Assembly: GCF_029223885.1 (NCBI RefSeq)
Contig: NZ_CP119409.1
Span: forward strand, 1,948,001 to 2,012,000
Reading direction: 5' to 3'
DNA from: Pararhizobium gei
GTDB taxonomy: Bacteria > Pseudomonadota > Alphaproteobacteria > Rhizobiales > Rhizobiaceae
DNA length: 64,000 nucleotides
Positions 50,699 through 60,497 of this stretch are shown one piece after another. The notes beneath the pieces were generated by a model, which ran no database searches, was not told the DNA's origin, and saw only the letters and a program-made list of their open reading frames with translations. Numbering within the stretch: the first letter of the stretch is position 1; each line of letters starts with the position of its first letter. The translations under genes and the position numbers were made by a program.

Positions 50699-51313
50699 TC
50701 AAAACGAGATATGAGGCCCCGCCACTGCCTGCTCCAGCAGCCGTGCATATCTGGCCTTTGGAATATCGATGGCGCCGAAATTTTTCAAGTGATCCGTGGT
50801 GAACTGAGTGTCGAGCAGGGTGAAACCCCGCTTGCGCAGGCGCTCAACGAGATAGACGAGGCATATCTTCGAAGCATCCGTGCGGCGCGAAAACATGCTT
50901 TCGCCAAAAAAGGCCGCGCCGAGCGACACACCGTAGAGCCCACCCGCCAATTCACCGCCATCCCAGGCTTCGACGGAGTGCGCATGCCCCATCCTATGCA
51001 GGGTTGTGTAGAGGGAGCGGATTTTCCGGTTGATCCAGGTGGTCGGGCGATCCGGGGCAGGGGCGGCGCAGCCTTCCATGACCTGCTCGAAAGCAGTGTC
51101 GTATCGAATATCGAAGGGTGCGCGCCGGATGGTCTTCGCCAGGCTTTTCGGGACGTGGAAATCATCGAGCGGGATGACGCCCCGCAGTTCAGGCTCGACC
51201 CAGAAAAGGTCGGGGTCGTCGGCACTGTCGGCCATTGGAAAAAGACCGATGGAATAGGCCCGCAACAGCAAATCCGGTGTGATCTCCGGCTGCCTGCTGC
51301 GGGTCCCCTTCAT
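50699..51313 (-). CDS. aat: Leucyl/phenylalanyl-tRNA--protein transferase
   Basis: A 204-residue enzyme that adds Leu or Phe to proteins with N-terminal Arg/Lys, marking them for ClpAP (N-degron pathway). The N-terminal [27 protein letters not shown], the [20 protein letters not shown] segment and [14 protein letters not shown] are all present. It begins eight bases after the accC stop, suggesting one transcript. Confidence 0.95.
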   Translation of the reverse strand: MKGTRSRQPEITPDLLLRAYSIGLFPMADSADDPDLFWVEPELRGVIPLDDFHVPKSLAKTIRRAPFDIRYDTAFEQVMEGCAAPAPDRPTTWINRKIRSLYTTLHRMGHAHSVEAWDGGELAGGLYGVSLGAAFFGESMFSRRTDASKICLVYLVERLRKRGFTLLDTQFTTDHLKNFGAIDIPKARYARLLEQAVAGPHISF

Positions 51314-51321
51314 TCAAAACC

Positions 51322-52665
51322 TCATTCGGCCGGTTGGGCCAGATAGTTTTCCAGCCAAAGGATGTCGTAGTCGCCATTGGCGATATCCTGATTGTTGATC
51401 AGGTCCTGGAACAGCGGCAAGGTCGTCTTGATGCCATCGATCACGAACTCATCGAGCACGCGGCGCAGACGCATCATACATTCGACCCGGGTACGGCCAT
51501 GGACGATCAGCTTGCCGATCAGGCTGTCGTAATAGGGCGGGATCTTGTAGCCCTGATAGGCGCCAGAATCGACGCGAACGCCAAGACCGCCAGGGGCGTG
51601 AAAATGCGTGATCGTACCGGGCGACGGCACGAAGGTGCGCGGATCCTCGGCATTGATGCGGCATTCGATGGCGTGGCCGGAAAACACGATCTCGTCCTGC
51701 GTCACGGAAAGTCCGCCGCCGGAGGCGACACGGATTTGTTCGTGCACGAGGTCGATGCCGGTGATCGCTTCGGTGATCGGGTGTTCGACCTGCAGGCGCG
51801 TGTTCATTTCGATGAAAAAGAACTCGCCGTTTTCGTAGAGGAACTCGATCGTCCCGGCGCCGCGATATTTCAGCTTGCGCATGGCATCGGCGCAGATTTC
51901 GCCGATCTTCATTCGCTGCTCGACATTCAAGGCGGGCGAATTCGCCTCCTCCCAAACCTTCTGGTGACGACGCTGAAGCGAGCAGTCGCGTTCCCCGAGA
52001 TGGATGGCATTGCCTTCGCCGTCGCCGACGACCTGGATTTCAATGTGGCGCGGTTTGGAGAGGTATTTTTCCATGTAGACGGCGTCGTTGCCGAAGGCGG
52101 CAAGCGCCTCGGAACGCGCAGTAGAAACTGCTTCCGAGAGTTCTTCCTCGTTCTTTGCCACCTTCATGCCGCGGCCGCCGCCGCCGGCCGTTGCCTTGAT
52201 CAGCACCGGGAAGCCGATCTCGCGGGCAATTTCCAGCGCGTTCTCAGGCTTGACCTCGCCGGCGGAGCCCGGAACGACCGGAATGCCGAGCGACTTGGCG
52301 GTTTCCTTGGCGGTGATCTTGTCGCCCATGATACGGATGTGATCGGCGGTCGGCCCAATAAAGGTGATGCCGTGCGCGTCGAGAATATCGGCGAACTTGG
52401 CGTTCTCCGACAAAAACCCGTAGCCGGGATGCACCGCATCGGCGCCGGTGATTTCACAGGCGGCGACGATCTGGTGAATGTTCAGATAACTGTCGCGTGA
52501 GGGCGGCGGGCCGATGCAGACGCTTTCGTCGGCAAGCCGCACATGCATGGCATTGGCGTCCGCCGTGGAGTGAACGGCAACTGTCGCAATGCCGAGTTCC
52601 TTACAGGCGCGCAGCACACGAAGGGCGATTTCGCCGCGATTGGCGATGAGGATCTTGGAAATCAT
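51322..52665 (-). CDS. accC: Acetyl-CoA carboxylase, biotin carboxylase subunit
   Basis: A 447-residue ATP-grasp enzyme that carboxylates the biotin of Acc[14 protein letters not shown], the glycine-rich ATP loop [27 protein letters not shown] and [14 protein letters not shown] are intact. ATG 52665 gives the conserved [12 protein letters not shown] start; the frame is open to 52728. It starts ten bases after accB. Confidence 0.96.
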   Translation of the reverse strand: MISKILIANRGEIALRVLRACKELGIATVAVHSTADANAMHVRLADESVCIGPPPSRDSYLNIHQIVAACEITGADAVHPGYGFLSENAKFADILDAHGITFIGPTADHIRIMGDKITAKETAKSLGIPVVPGSAGEVKPENALEIAREIGFPVLIKATAGGGGRGMKVAKNEEELSEAVSTARSEALAAFGNDAVYMEKYLSKPRHIEIQVVGDGEGNAIHLGERDCSLQRRHQKVWEEANSPALNVEQRMKIGEICADAMRKLKYRGAGTIEFLYENGEFFFIEMNTRLQVEHPITEAITGIDLVHEQIRVASGGGLSVTQDEIVFSGHAIECRINAEDPRTFVPSPGTITHFHAPGGLGVRVDSGAYQGYKIPPYYDSLIGKLIVHGRTRVECMMRLRRVLDEFVIDGIKTTLPLFQDLINNQDIANGDYDILWLENYLAQPAE

Positions 52666-52675
52666 GTGCTGTGGC

Positions 52676-53131
52676 CTATTCGATGATGACAAGCGCTTCG
52701 CCGTACTCGACAGGTGCGCCGTCTTCAACGAGAATTTCTGTCACCTTGCCGGCGCGGGGCGCCGGAATCTGGTTCATCGTCTTCATGGCTTCGATGATCA
52801 GGATGGTCTGGCCTTCCTTGACCGTGGCGCCGACTTCAACGAAGGCACGCGAACCCGGGGCCGGGGACAGATAGGCCGTGCCGACCATCGGTGCGGTCAG
52901 CGCGTTCTTGGATGTCTTGGCAGCCTCCGCCGCCGAGACGCCTGCCGCTACGGCCTGTACCGGCGCTGCTGCCGGAACCGGTGCGGTCACATATTGCGGC
53001 GTGCCGGCTCTGGAAACGCGGATGCGCAGGTCTTCCTGCTCCACTTCGATCTCGGTCAGATCGGTTTCATTCAGGATATTGGCGAGATCGCGGATAAGAG
53101 CCTGGTCGATCGCGGGTTTCTTGTCAGCCAT
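52676..53131 (-). CDS. accB: Acetyl-CoA carboxylase, biotin carboxyl carrier protein
   Basis: 151 residues: an N-terminal helical domain, an Ala/Pro-rich linker (about 49-75) and a biotinyl domain with the acceptor lysine in EAMKTMN. It is the target of the biotin ligase encoded at 8847-9614. It forms a row with aroQ upstream (22 bases) and accC downstream (10 bases). Confidence 0.96.
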   Translation of the reverse strand: MADKKPAIDQALIRDLANILNETDLTEIEVEQEDLRIRVSRAGTPQYVTAPVPAAAPVQAVAAGVSAAEAAKTSKNALTAPMVGTAYLSPAPGSRAFVEVGATVKEGQTILIIEAMKTMNQIPAPRAGKVTEILVEDGAPVEYGEALVIIE

Positions 53132-53153
53132 GGATATGAGCCTCTTGTTCTTT

Positions 53154-53600
53154 TTATTTCGTGTGTTGTGTGAGTGTCTTTAGCGCATTGAGCGCCAGAA
53201 TGTAACTGTCGGCGCCAAAGCCGCAGATGACGCCCTTTGCAGCCGGCGCAAGCATCGATCTGTGCCGGAATTCCTCGCGGGCATGGACGTTGGACAGATG
53301 CACCTCGATCACCGGAATCCCGATCGCCTTGGCAGCGTCATGGAGCGCGATCGATGTATGCGTATAGGCACCGGCATTGACGGCAATACCTTTGGCGACA
53401 GCGCCGGCTTCATGGAACCAGTCGATGAGATCGCCCTCGTGGTTGCTCTGGCGGCACACGACATCGAGATCGAGCGATTTTCCGTGTTCGACACACATGG
53501 CTTCCAAGTCGGCCAAAGTCTGCCCGCCATAAATTCCCGGCTCGCGTTTGCCGAGCGCATTGAGGTTGGGGCCGTTCAGCACGAAAATTGTCGATGGCAT
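53154..53600 (-). CDS. aroQ: 3-dehydroquinate dehydratase, type II
   Basis: A 148-residue enzyme of the shikimate pathway. GPNLNALGKREPGIYG, QSNHEGDLIDW, VNAGAYTHTSIALHDA and EVHLSNVHAREEFRHRS match the type II family, with the catalytic Tyr and His in place. Its stop lies 22 bases before accB, the usual alphaproteobacterial aroQ-accBC order. Confidence 0.96.
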   Translation of the reverse strand: MPSTIFVLNGPNLNALGKREPGIYGGQTLADLEAMCVEHGKSLDLDVVCRQSNHEGDLIDWFHEAGAVAKGIAVNAGAYTHTSIALHDAAKAIGIPVIEVHLSNVHAREEFRHRSMLAPAAKGVICGFGADSYILALNALKTLTQHTK

Positions 53601-53715
53601 AAGGGATCGGTCCGATAATCGAGGAATACCTATAGCCGGATGGCCTACCGAGGAAAAGCCCTATGCTTCCTCGAAATGTCCTCTCCGCGGCCCACCGCTT
53701 GAGCAAGGATGATAC

Positions 53716-54483
53716 TTAGCAGATCGTCTTGCCACAGGAGCGGACATTGGCAACTTTTTGCGCGAGTTCGTCAGCGCCGACGGCACCAAACAGGGTTTCC
53801 TGACCGATCACGTAGGATGGAGTGCCGGTAACACCCAGACTGTTTGCCAGCGTATAGGCCTCCTTGACGCCTTCGTCGCTTCCGTTTTCTTCCATTTTTT
53901 TCCGAAGGTCCGCCTCTTTTACATCAAGGCGCACGGCAACGGCGATGGCTGTTTCTTCCGTGGCGCGATCTTCTCCACCGAGAAGGGCCCGGTGGAATTC
54001 GCCGTATTTTTCCGGTGCGATCTCTCGGAATGCAGCACTCACCTTGTGGGCGGCCAGCGAATCGGGACCGAGTATCGGCAATTCCTTCAGCACGAAACGG
54101 ACATTCTTGTCCGTTTCGAGAATGGCATCCATGTCGGACAGCGCACGTTTGCAGTAACCGCAATTGTAGTCGTAGAATTCCACAATCGTGACGTCGCCCT
54201 GTGGGTTGCCAAGAGTTACATCGAATTTCGACTGAAAAATCGCCTTTTCATTGTCCTTTATGGCGGACTGAGCCTGCTTCAACTGTTCGTCAGCCTGCTT
54301 TTTCTTCAAGGCCTGCTGGGCCTCCAGAAGAATTTCAGGATTGGCGACAAGGTATTCGCGGATGAACTCGCCCATTTCCTGCTTTTGCTTGTCATCGAGC
54401 GCATGGGCGGTCTGTGGTACGATGGCGGTTGCCGTCAAAAGTGCGAAGGTCGAAGCGAAAGCGGTGCGGACGTTCAATCTCAT
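53716..54483 (-). CDS. DsbA-family periplasmic thiol oxidoreductase
   Basis: A 255-residue secreted protein: signal peptide (cleavage near AHA), an N-terminal helical region (about 30-90, with charged repeats of the ScsC/DUF type) and a thioredoxin fold with the active site YNCGYCKRA and the cis-proline loop GTPSYVIG. It probably forms or isomerises disulfides. It lies upstream of aroQ with a 115-base gap. Confidence 0.9.
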   Translation of the reverse strand: MRLNVRTAFASTFALLTATAIVPQTAHALDDKQKQEMGEFIREYLVANPEILLEAQQALKKKQADEQLKQAQSAIKDNEKAIFQSKFDVTLGNPQGDVTIVEFYDYNCGYCKRALSDMDAILETDKNVRFVLKELPILGPDSLAAHKVSAAFREIAPEKYGEFHRALLGGEDRATEETAIAVAVRLDVKEADLRKKMEENGSDEGVKEAYTLANSLGVTGTPSYVIGQETLFGAVGADELAQKVANVRSCGKTIC

Positions 54484-54661
54484 ATCTTCCTCATAGCCTT
54501 TAGGAGCAACTGCCGGTCAACTGCAAAGACCCTGGGCCTGCTGAAAGACAACGCATTGCTGCCGTAACCATAGGGGGCCGGCACGTCAAACGAAACCGTA
54601 AAGTCGGCGGAAATGCGGCATTCGCGCACTTGTGAAGGTTCTTGCGATCTGGCACATCGCC

Positions 54662-55849
54662 ATGTACCAGAAGCCTATCGAGGATGTGCCGTTGACGCCG
54701 CTTTCCAGCCGCAGTTCCGTTGAGCCTTTCCACGCGATGGACGTTCTTGCCGAAGCGACGAAGCGGCGGGAGGCTGGGCATCCGGTAATCTCCATGGCGG
54801 TGGGTCAACCGAGCCATCCAGCGCCGAAGGCAGCACTTGATGCAGCCCGTGCGGCGCTTGCTCATGGACGCTTCGGCTATACCGATGCCCTGGGCATGTC
54901 GTCGCTGAGATCGGCGATCGCAAGCCATTATGCCGCTCGCTATGGAATCGAGATAGACCCGCAACGCGTAGCCGTCACGACCGGATCGTCGGCGGCTTTC
55001 AATCTTGCCTTTCTGGCGCTTTTCGATCCGGGTGACAGCGTTGCAATCGCGCGCCCGGGCTATCCCGCCTATCGCAACATTCTGACTGCCCTGGGTTTGA
55101 CCGTGGTGGAAGTCGAAGCGGACGCCGAAAACGGTTTTACGCTGACGCCCGCCAATCTGGCAGCCGCGGAAGCAAAATCAGGCAAACGGCTGAAGGGCGT
55201 CCTTCTCGCCAGCCCGGCCAATCCCACAGGCACAGTGACCGGAAAGGCCGGTCTTGCGGCATTGGCCGGCTATTGCCGCGAGCGCGACATCGCCTTCATT
55301 TCGGATGAAATCTACCATGGCCTGACATTTGCAGGCGAGGAAACGACGGCGCTCAGCGTCACTGACGACGCCGTCATTATCAACTCCTTCTCCAAATATT
55401 ACTGCATGACCGGCTGGCGCATCGGCTGGATGATCCTGCCCGGATCCCTCGTGCGGGCCTTCGAGCGGATCGCGCAAAGCCTCTATATTTCGCCGCCGGA
55501 ACTATCCCAGATTGCAGCGGAAGCCGCACTCGGGGCGGCAGCGGAACTCGATCTCCACAGGGCCTCCTATGCCGCAAACCGCGCTTTATTGCTTAAACGT
55601 CTACCGGAAATAGGACTAGGCATTGCATCGCCCATGGATGGCGCCTTCTACGCCTATGCGGATGTCAGCCGGTTCACCAATGACAGCATGGATTTTGCGA
55701 AAAAGATGCTTGCAGAAATTAACGTCGCTGCCACGCCCGGCCTGGATTTCGATCCGCTCGAAGGTCACCGGACCATGCGTTTTTCCTATGCTGGGGACGG
55801 CAAGGATATGGCCGAAGCCATGGATCGCATCGGCCGGTGGTTGGCGTAA
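54662..55849 (+). CDS. Pyridoxal-phosphate-dependent class I aminotransferase
   Basis: A 395-residue fold-type I aminotransferase. The cofactor lysine is in INSFSKYYCMTGWRIGW; NPTGT, the SDEIYHGL aspartate/tyrosine and a C-terminal MRFSYAG arginine are present. The amino-donor specificity cannot be told. The start is uncertain: ATG 54662 is chosen, with GTG 54632 and ATG 54740 as alternatives. It is divergent from the dsbA-like gene. Confidence 0.9.
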   Translation: MYQKPIEDVPLTPLSSRSSVEPFHAMDVLAEATKRREAGHPVISMAVGQPSHPAPKAALDAARAALAHGRFGYTDALGMSSLRSAIASHYAARYGIEIDPQRVAVTTGSSAAFNLAFLALFDPGDSVAIARPGYPAYRNILTALGLTVVEVEADAENGFTLTPANLAAAEAKSGKRLKGVLLASPANPTGTVTGKAGLAALAGYCRERDIAFISDEIYHGLTFAGEETTALSVTDDAVIINSFSKYYCMTGWRIGWMILPGSLVRAFERIAQSLYISPPELSQIAAEAALGAAAELDLHRASYAANRALLLKRLPEIGLGIASPMDGAFYAYADVSRFTNDSMDFAKKMLAEINVAATPGLDFDPLEGHRTMRFSYAGDGKDMAEAMDRIGRWLA

Positions 55850-56153
55850 AAATAAGGTAAATCAACTGACTAGGCTTGATTTCGGAATCACCCTGCGAGG
55901 GCGATGATTCAGAAGATGAGCCTGCTGTTTCCCGATTTTGCCGTGCCGAAACGACTAGGGCTTAATATTGCAGTCAAAAAGAGAGAGTAGATGTCGAGCA
56001 CGGCAGAGCCGGAATTTTCATCGCCTCCTCGGAAATGTGCCTATTTATTTTGCATAACGTTATCGGCCTAAAAATGGGGCACGAAGCTATTGAATTTTCG
56101 ATGTTTCGCGATAAACTATAAATTCAATGATCTATATTTTAGAGGTGTCGATA
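55850..56153 (+). other. AT-rich spacer between the aminotransferase and the NPDV-repeat gene
   Basis: This stretch is clearly more AT-rich than its surroundings. It contains a 28-codon frame (55904-55990) with a GAGG just upstream, but no homology or promoter backs it. I see no RNA gene, terminator or repeat. Confidence 0.5.
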
Positions 56154-56501
56154 ATGCTTGACTTATTTCAGGGAAAGAGAAAGTCGGAAACTGGAGGCGC
56201 CTCCGGATTGAGTGGCATCGTCCGGGCCTTCATACTGTTTGACGAAAAAGAATATCTGGATGCAAACCCGGATGTTCGAGGTGCCGTGAGAGCGGGCTTG
56301 TTCCCGTCAGGGTTGGCCCACTTTCAGGCGAACGGGCATAAGGAAGGCCGTTTTCCGGGATATGCGGGGTTCAACTGGGACGATTATATTCGTGCCAATG
56401 CTGATTTGGCCCCGCTGCGAAACTCAACGGATCCCGAAGCTGCTGCGCGGACCCATTTCCGCGAGGCTGGCTACCGGGAAGGGCGACAGACTACGCCTTA
56501 A
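56154..56501 (+). CDS. Small protein with two NPDV/EGR-type repeats, unrecognised
   Basis: 115 residues. Two related ~35-residue segments follow one another: FDEKEYLDANPDVRGAVRAG...HFQANGHKEGR and FNWDDYIRANADLAPLR...HFREAGYREGR. I have seen this pattern as a short module beside glycosyltransferase domains in other alphaproteobacteria, but no catalytic domain is present here. ATG 56154 is chosen (AGAGG upstream) over 56127. The region is AT-rich and looks accessory. Confidence 0.6.
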   Translation: MLDLFQGKRKSETGGASGLSGIVRAFILFDEKEYLDANPDVRGAVRAGLFPSGLAHFQANGHKEGRFPGYAGFNWDDYIRANADLAPLRNSTDPEAAARTHFREAGYREGRQTTP

Positions 56502-56593
56502 ATTTTCCGTCGTTAAATTTTTGTATCATCAAGGGGATAAACAGGTCTTGAGGCTGAAGTCACAGTCTCCAGCGCCACGAGCAGTGAACCGGC

Positions 56594-56809
56594 TCAGCGG
56601 CAAACACGGACTTTCTTCACAGTTACCGTTCCATCGGCATTTTTCATGCGGATATTGCGATCAATGCAAACGGGCTGGAAAGCTGTGTCATAGCTTGCGT
56701 AGTAGTAGTCATTGTGCCGCTGACGACCGCCATCGATCGTTTCGGCAAGGGTAGCACTGGAAGCCGCCGACGTGGCGGCAATGACTGCGGCGGCTAAGAA
56801 ACCTTGCAT
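56594..56809 (-). CDS. 71-residue secreted protein, unrecognised
   Basis: A signal peptide (MQGFLAAAVIAATSAASSATLA) is followed by a short mature part with YYYASYD and two cysteines (PVCIDRN, RVCR-end). GAGGAGA lies seven bases upstream of ATG 56809. The frame continues upstream, but the SD and signal peptide favour this start. Function unknown; it could be a periplasmic or surface peptide. Confidence 0.62.
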   Translation of the reverse strand: MQGFLAAAVIAATSAASSATLAETIDGGRQRHNDYYYASYDTAFQPVCIDRNIRMKNADGTVTVKKVRVCR

Positions 56810-56901
56810 GATTGTCTCCTCGGATTGGCGTGAACAGCCATTTCGTTCATTGGCGGATAATGCCATCTGAGGCCGTGCTTCGCTGTTCCGGATGGAACAA
56901 C

Positions 56902-56930
56902 GAAAAAGGGCGGCCTAAAAAGACCGCCCT
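56902..56930 (-). terminator. Rho-independent terminator of rne
   Basis: AGGGCGG (56907-56913) pairs with CCGCCCT (56924-56930) around a ten-base loop. On the minus strand the stem is followed by TTTTT. It lies 27 bases past the rne stop. Confidence 0.8.
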
Positions 56931-56956
56931 CCCAAAAACATCAAATCCGACAAGGC

Positions 56957-59875
56957 TTAAAAGAAGCCACGCTTCTGCCACCAGCCGCCCTTCTTGGGCT
57001 TTGACGCATCATCTCCCTGCGACGATGTGGACGATTTGACCACTGGCTCGCTGGCGACCATATCAATATTCCGATTGGTGCGCTCGGGTTTTGCTTCGTC
57101 CAGATCGGCCGCAGCCTCTTCGATAGCGGCATCCTCAACGGTTGGTTCTTCGACGTCAACAACCGCGTTCGGCTCCTCCTGTGACTCTACGGCGGAACGG
57201 GCGTCCGCATCAGCCGTCGATGTGTCAGCCGACACCGCCGCCTGATCGACATCGATGGCAGCGACTTTCTTGCCGCGGCCCCGCTTCGGTTTGGCAGGTT
57301 TGGCGTCCTCGTCGATTGCCACGTTCAGGTCCGGCAGATCCTCGTTTACCGCCTCCGGCTCAGCGGCTTCGGCAGGAACCTCGACAGGTGCGTCGTCCAC
57401 GAACTCAACAGTGTCGCCTACGACCGTTTCGAATGATTCTTCTGCACCCTCAGCGAGGATTTCGCCTTCAGCCTCATCCGGACGGTTGCGGCGGCCACCG
57501 CGCTTGCCGCGGCGGCGGCGGCGGCGCTTCTGGCGCTCTTCCTCGGTCAGTCCGGCATTTTGAAGGTCATCGGATGCCGCTTGTACAGCGTCGTCACCCT
57601 CGTCCTCATCGCCGTCTTCCTCGGATGTGCCTTCGATAGTGTCGGCAGCGAGCAATTCGCCATTCGAATCGCCGCCCCGTCCGCCCCGCCGGCGCCGGCG
57701 GCGCTTGCGCTTGCGGTTGGCCTGATCGTCGCCATTTGCGGCGGGCTCGCGTTCGCCGCGCTCGATCTTTTCAACGCGCTCCGCCTTGGCCTCGACGGCC
57801 ACCTCCAGTTCGTCCTCTTCCTCGATATCCTCTTCGATGACGATATCGTCTTCTTCGTCGATTTCGGGCTCGAATTGAATGATCTGGTCGATTTTGACAG
57901 GGTTCTCGACTGCTTCGCCGCGGTCGATGGCAAAATGTTGCACGCCGACATGGGCATCGGCTTCGATGATGATCTGAACGCCGAAACGTTCCTCATAATC
58001 GATAATCGTTCCGCGCTTGTGGTTGAGGAGGTAGAGCGCGATATCCGGCGTCGTGCGTACGGTGATGTTGTGCGTCGTGTTCTTCAAAAGATATTCTTCG
58101 ATCCCACGCAACACATGCAGTGCGACAGAGGACTGCGAACGGACGTGACCCGTGCCGTTGCAGTGCGAGCATATCTGCATGGTCGATTCCAGCACGGACG
58201 CCCGAATACGCTGGCGCGACATTTCAAGCAGGCCGAAATGCGAGATCCGGCCGACCTGAATACGGGCACGGTCGTTTTTCAGATGGTCCTTGAGGCGTTT
58301 CTCGACGGCGCGGTTGTTGCGCTTTTCCTCCATGTCGATGAAGTCGACGACCACGAGACCGGCAAGGTCACGCAGGCGCAACTGGCGCGCGACTTCCTCG
58401 GCGGCTTCCAGGTTCGTCTGGAGCGCCGTGTCTTCGATCGAATGCTCGCGCGTGGAGCGGCCCGAGTTGACGTCGATCGCCACCAGAGCTTCGGTCTGGT
58501 TGATGATGATGTAGCCGCCGGACTTCAGCGTCACCTGCGGCACGAGCATACGGTCCAGCTGGGCTTCGATGCCCGAGCGCGAGAAGATCGGATGAACGTC
58601 GCGATACGGCTGAACCACCTTGGCATGGCTGGGCATCAGCATTTTCATGAAAGCTTTCGCTTCCTTGTAGCCTTCCTCTCCGGCCACGATGATCTCGTTG
58701 ATATCCTTGTTGTAGAGATCGCGGATCGAGCGCTTGATCAGCGATCCTTCCTCGTAAACGAGGCAGGGAGCTGTAGAAGCCAACGTAAGCGTGCGGACGT
58801 TTTCCCACAGGCGCATCAAATATTCGAAGTCGCGCTTGACCTCCACCTTTGTCCGGTTTGCGCCGGCGGTGCGCAGGATGACACCCATGCCCTGCGGCAC
58901 GTCGAGCATTCTTGCGATTTCCTTCAGGCGCTTGCGATCCTGCAGATTGGTGATCTTGCGGGAAATACCGCCCCCGCGGGCAGTGTTGGGCATCAGCACC
59001 GAATAGCGCCCGGCCAGCGAAAGATAGGTGGTCAGCGCCGCGCCTTTGTTGCCGCGCTCTTCCTTGGCAACCTGCACCAGGAGAATCTGCCGACGCTTGA
59101 TGACTTCCTGGATGCGATATTGCTTGCGCGGACGGCGGCTTGCCTGACGATCCGGAACTTCCTCCATGGCGTCTTCGGCGCCGACGGATTCGATGATTTC
59201 CTTTTCTTCAGGATGATCGTCATCGTCTTCGTCGTCGGCATTACGGCGGCCGCGGGTATCTTCCGAGATGCTGTCGGTATCGACCATGGCGGCAATCTCG
59301 CCGCTCTGCCCGTCTTCATCGTCCGTATCTGTCGATACATCGGCGGCAGCTTCCGCCTCGGCGGCGAGCGCCTTTTTGCTGCGGCGCGGGCGCTTGGCCT
59401 TGGCTTTGGGCTTGTCTTCGATCTCAACGGCCTCAGCGGAGGCGTCTTCCACCGGGACAACAGCCTCAACTGCGGTCGCGTCTGCAGCGACGGCCTCATC
59501 GTCAGTTGCCTGAGCCGTTTCTTCTTCCGCCTCGGAGCCCAGATTGGTACCGGTCTCGACATGCTCGATGTCGTCGTCGCGGCGCGCCTCTTCCGCTTCG
59601 GCTCGCAGCAGGGCCTGCCTGTCGGCAAGCGGGATCTGATAATAATCGGGATGAATTTCCGCGAAGGCGAGAAATCCGTGGCGGTTGCCGCCGTAATCGA
59701 CGAAAGCGGCCTGCAGCGAAGGCTCGACGCGGGTCACTTTTGCAAGATAGATATTGCCGCGGATCTGTTTCTTGTGTTCGGATTCGAAGTCGAATTCTTC
59801 TATGCGGTTTCCGCGAACGACGACGACGCGCGTCTCTTCAGCGTGAGACGCATCGATAAGCATTTTCTCTGCCAT
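56957..59875 (-). CDS. rne: Ribonuclease E
   Basis: A 972-residue endonuclease and degradosome scaffold. The S1 domain starts at IRGNIYLAKVTRVEPSLQAAFVDYGG. It is interrupted by a ~160-residue acidic insert (about 90-250), typical of alphaproteobacteria. The DNase-I-like catalytic aspartates are in VAIDVNSGRSTREHS and VVVDFIDM, and the zinc link is CSHCNGTGH. The C-terminal half is low-complexity, acidic and basic, with a GWWQKRGFF end. ATG 59875 gives the family MAEKMLIDASHAEETR start. Confidence 0.96.
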   Translation of the reverse strand: MAEKMLIDASHAEETRVVVVRGNRIEEFDFESEHKKQIRGNIYLAKVTRVEPSLQAAFVDYGGNRHGFLAFAEIHPDYYQIPLADRQALLRAEAEEARRDDDIEHVETGTNLGSEAEEETAQATDDEAVAADATAVEAVVPVEDASAEAVEIEDKPKAKAKRPRRSKKALAAEAEAAADVSTDTDDEDGQSGEIAAMVDTDSISEDTRGRRNADDEDDDDHPEEKEIIESVGAEDAMEEVPDRQASRRPRKQYRIQEVIKRRQILLVQVAKEERGNKGAALTTYLSLAGRYSVLMPNTARGGGISRKITNLQDRKRLKEIARMLDVPQGMGVILRTAGANRTKVEVKRDFEYLMRLWENVRTLTLASTAPCLVYEEGSLIKRSIRDLYNKDINEIIVAGEEGYKEAKAFMKMLMPSHAKVVQPYRDVHPIFSRSGIEAQLDRMLVPQVTLKSGGYIIINQTEALVAIDVNSGRSTREHSIEDTALQTNLEAAEEVARQLRLRDLAGLVVVDFIDMEEKRNNRAVEKRLKDHLKNDRARIQVGRISHFGLLEMSRQRIRASVLESTMQICSHCNGTGHVRSQSSVALHVLRGIEEYLLKNTTHNITVRTTPDIALYLLNHKRGTIIDYEERFGVQIIIEADAHVGVQHFAIDRGEAVENPVKIDQIIQFEPEIDEEDDIVIEEDIEEEDELEVAVEAKAERVEKIERGEREPAANGDDQANRKRKRRRRRRGGRGGDSNGELLAADTIEGTSEEDGDEDEGDDAVQAASDDLQNAGLTEEERQKRRRRRRGKRGGRRNRPDEAEGEILAEGAEESFETVVGDTVEFVDDAPVEVPAEAAEPEAVNEDLPDLNVAIDEDAKPAKPKRGRGKKVAAIDVDQAAVSADTSTADADARSAVESQEEPNAVVDVEEPTVEDAAIEEAAADLDEAKPERTNRNIDMVASEPVVKSSTSSQGDDASKPKKGGWWQKRGFF

Positions 59876-60247
59876 GTAAGGGGTGCTCCTCGGCGCAACC
59901 ACGAAATGGCGGGAAAATCATGCCCGGAGGAAGATCTTCCACACAGATCGGGCTTATCGCCGGATGTGAATGATCCTGTATGGCCGGGGAGATGGTTCAA
60001 CAGCCAGACGGCAGCCGGAAGGTGTTCGTTCCGGGGCCCGTTTACTTCTGACCGATACTGCTGAGACAACGTCGATGACCAAACAAGAAAGCCAATATAC
60101 TGGGCCTTTGAGCCCGATGAATGTGCCCGGTGACGGGCTTTCGGTGATTGCCACCATTAATGCACCGGCCACCGCCGGAACTCACGATTCGACATACAAG
60201 GAGACTGTGGAACGACGGCGGATGAAACATGACTGCCTGTCCGAGAT

Positions 60248-60285
60248 ATGATCTATACGGAACGGATCTAAACCGTTCTGATCAT
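60248..60285. repeat. Nested inverted repeat in the rne-amidase spacer
   Basis: ATGATC, six bases, GAACGG, seven bases, CCGTTC, one base, GATCAT. Both arms pair perfectly, forming a two-part stem. In the minus-strand direction it lies ~370 bases upstream of the rne ATG and could be part of an rne leader; no start site is proven. Confidence 0.45.
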
Positions 60286-60497
60286 ACTCTGGCGCCGGGG
60301 CTTTAATACCCTTCGGCTGCCGGTCATTGATTCTATCCCGTCAACACTTTCTCCGCATGAAGCTTTTATGTTTTCTATGTCACAATGGCAAGGGAAAAGC
60401 CGGGAGCGCCTTAATATTGATTGATTCGCTTGAAGGGTTGTGATGAGCCGCGAGGTAGGGCGGGGCACTTCGCTTTCTTTCTGCCGGTAAGCTGTGG

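Noticed and set aside
51334..52500. A 388-codon plus-strand frame opposite accC
   Set aside because: accC is certain on the minus strand; this is the usual GC-driven antisense shadow.
55904..55990. A 28-codon frame (MIQKMSLLFPD...) in the AT-rich spacer
   Set aside because: GAGG lies only four bases upstream, and neither a promoter nor any recognisable homology supports it. It is mentioned only in the spacer entry.
57560..60064. An 834-codon open frame on the plus strand opposite rne
   Set aside because: It mirrors rne on the other strand; high GC at third positions removes stops from the antisense frame. No ribosome site, and the translated protein shows no family motif.
59970..60251. A 93-codon plus-strand frame in the rne-amidase spacer
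   Set aside because: No ribosome site, no domain, biased composition; it also overlaps the probable rne leader.
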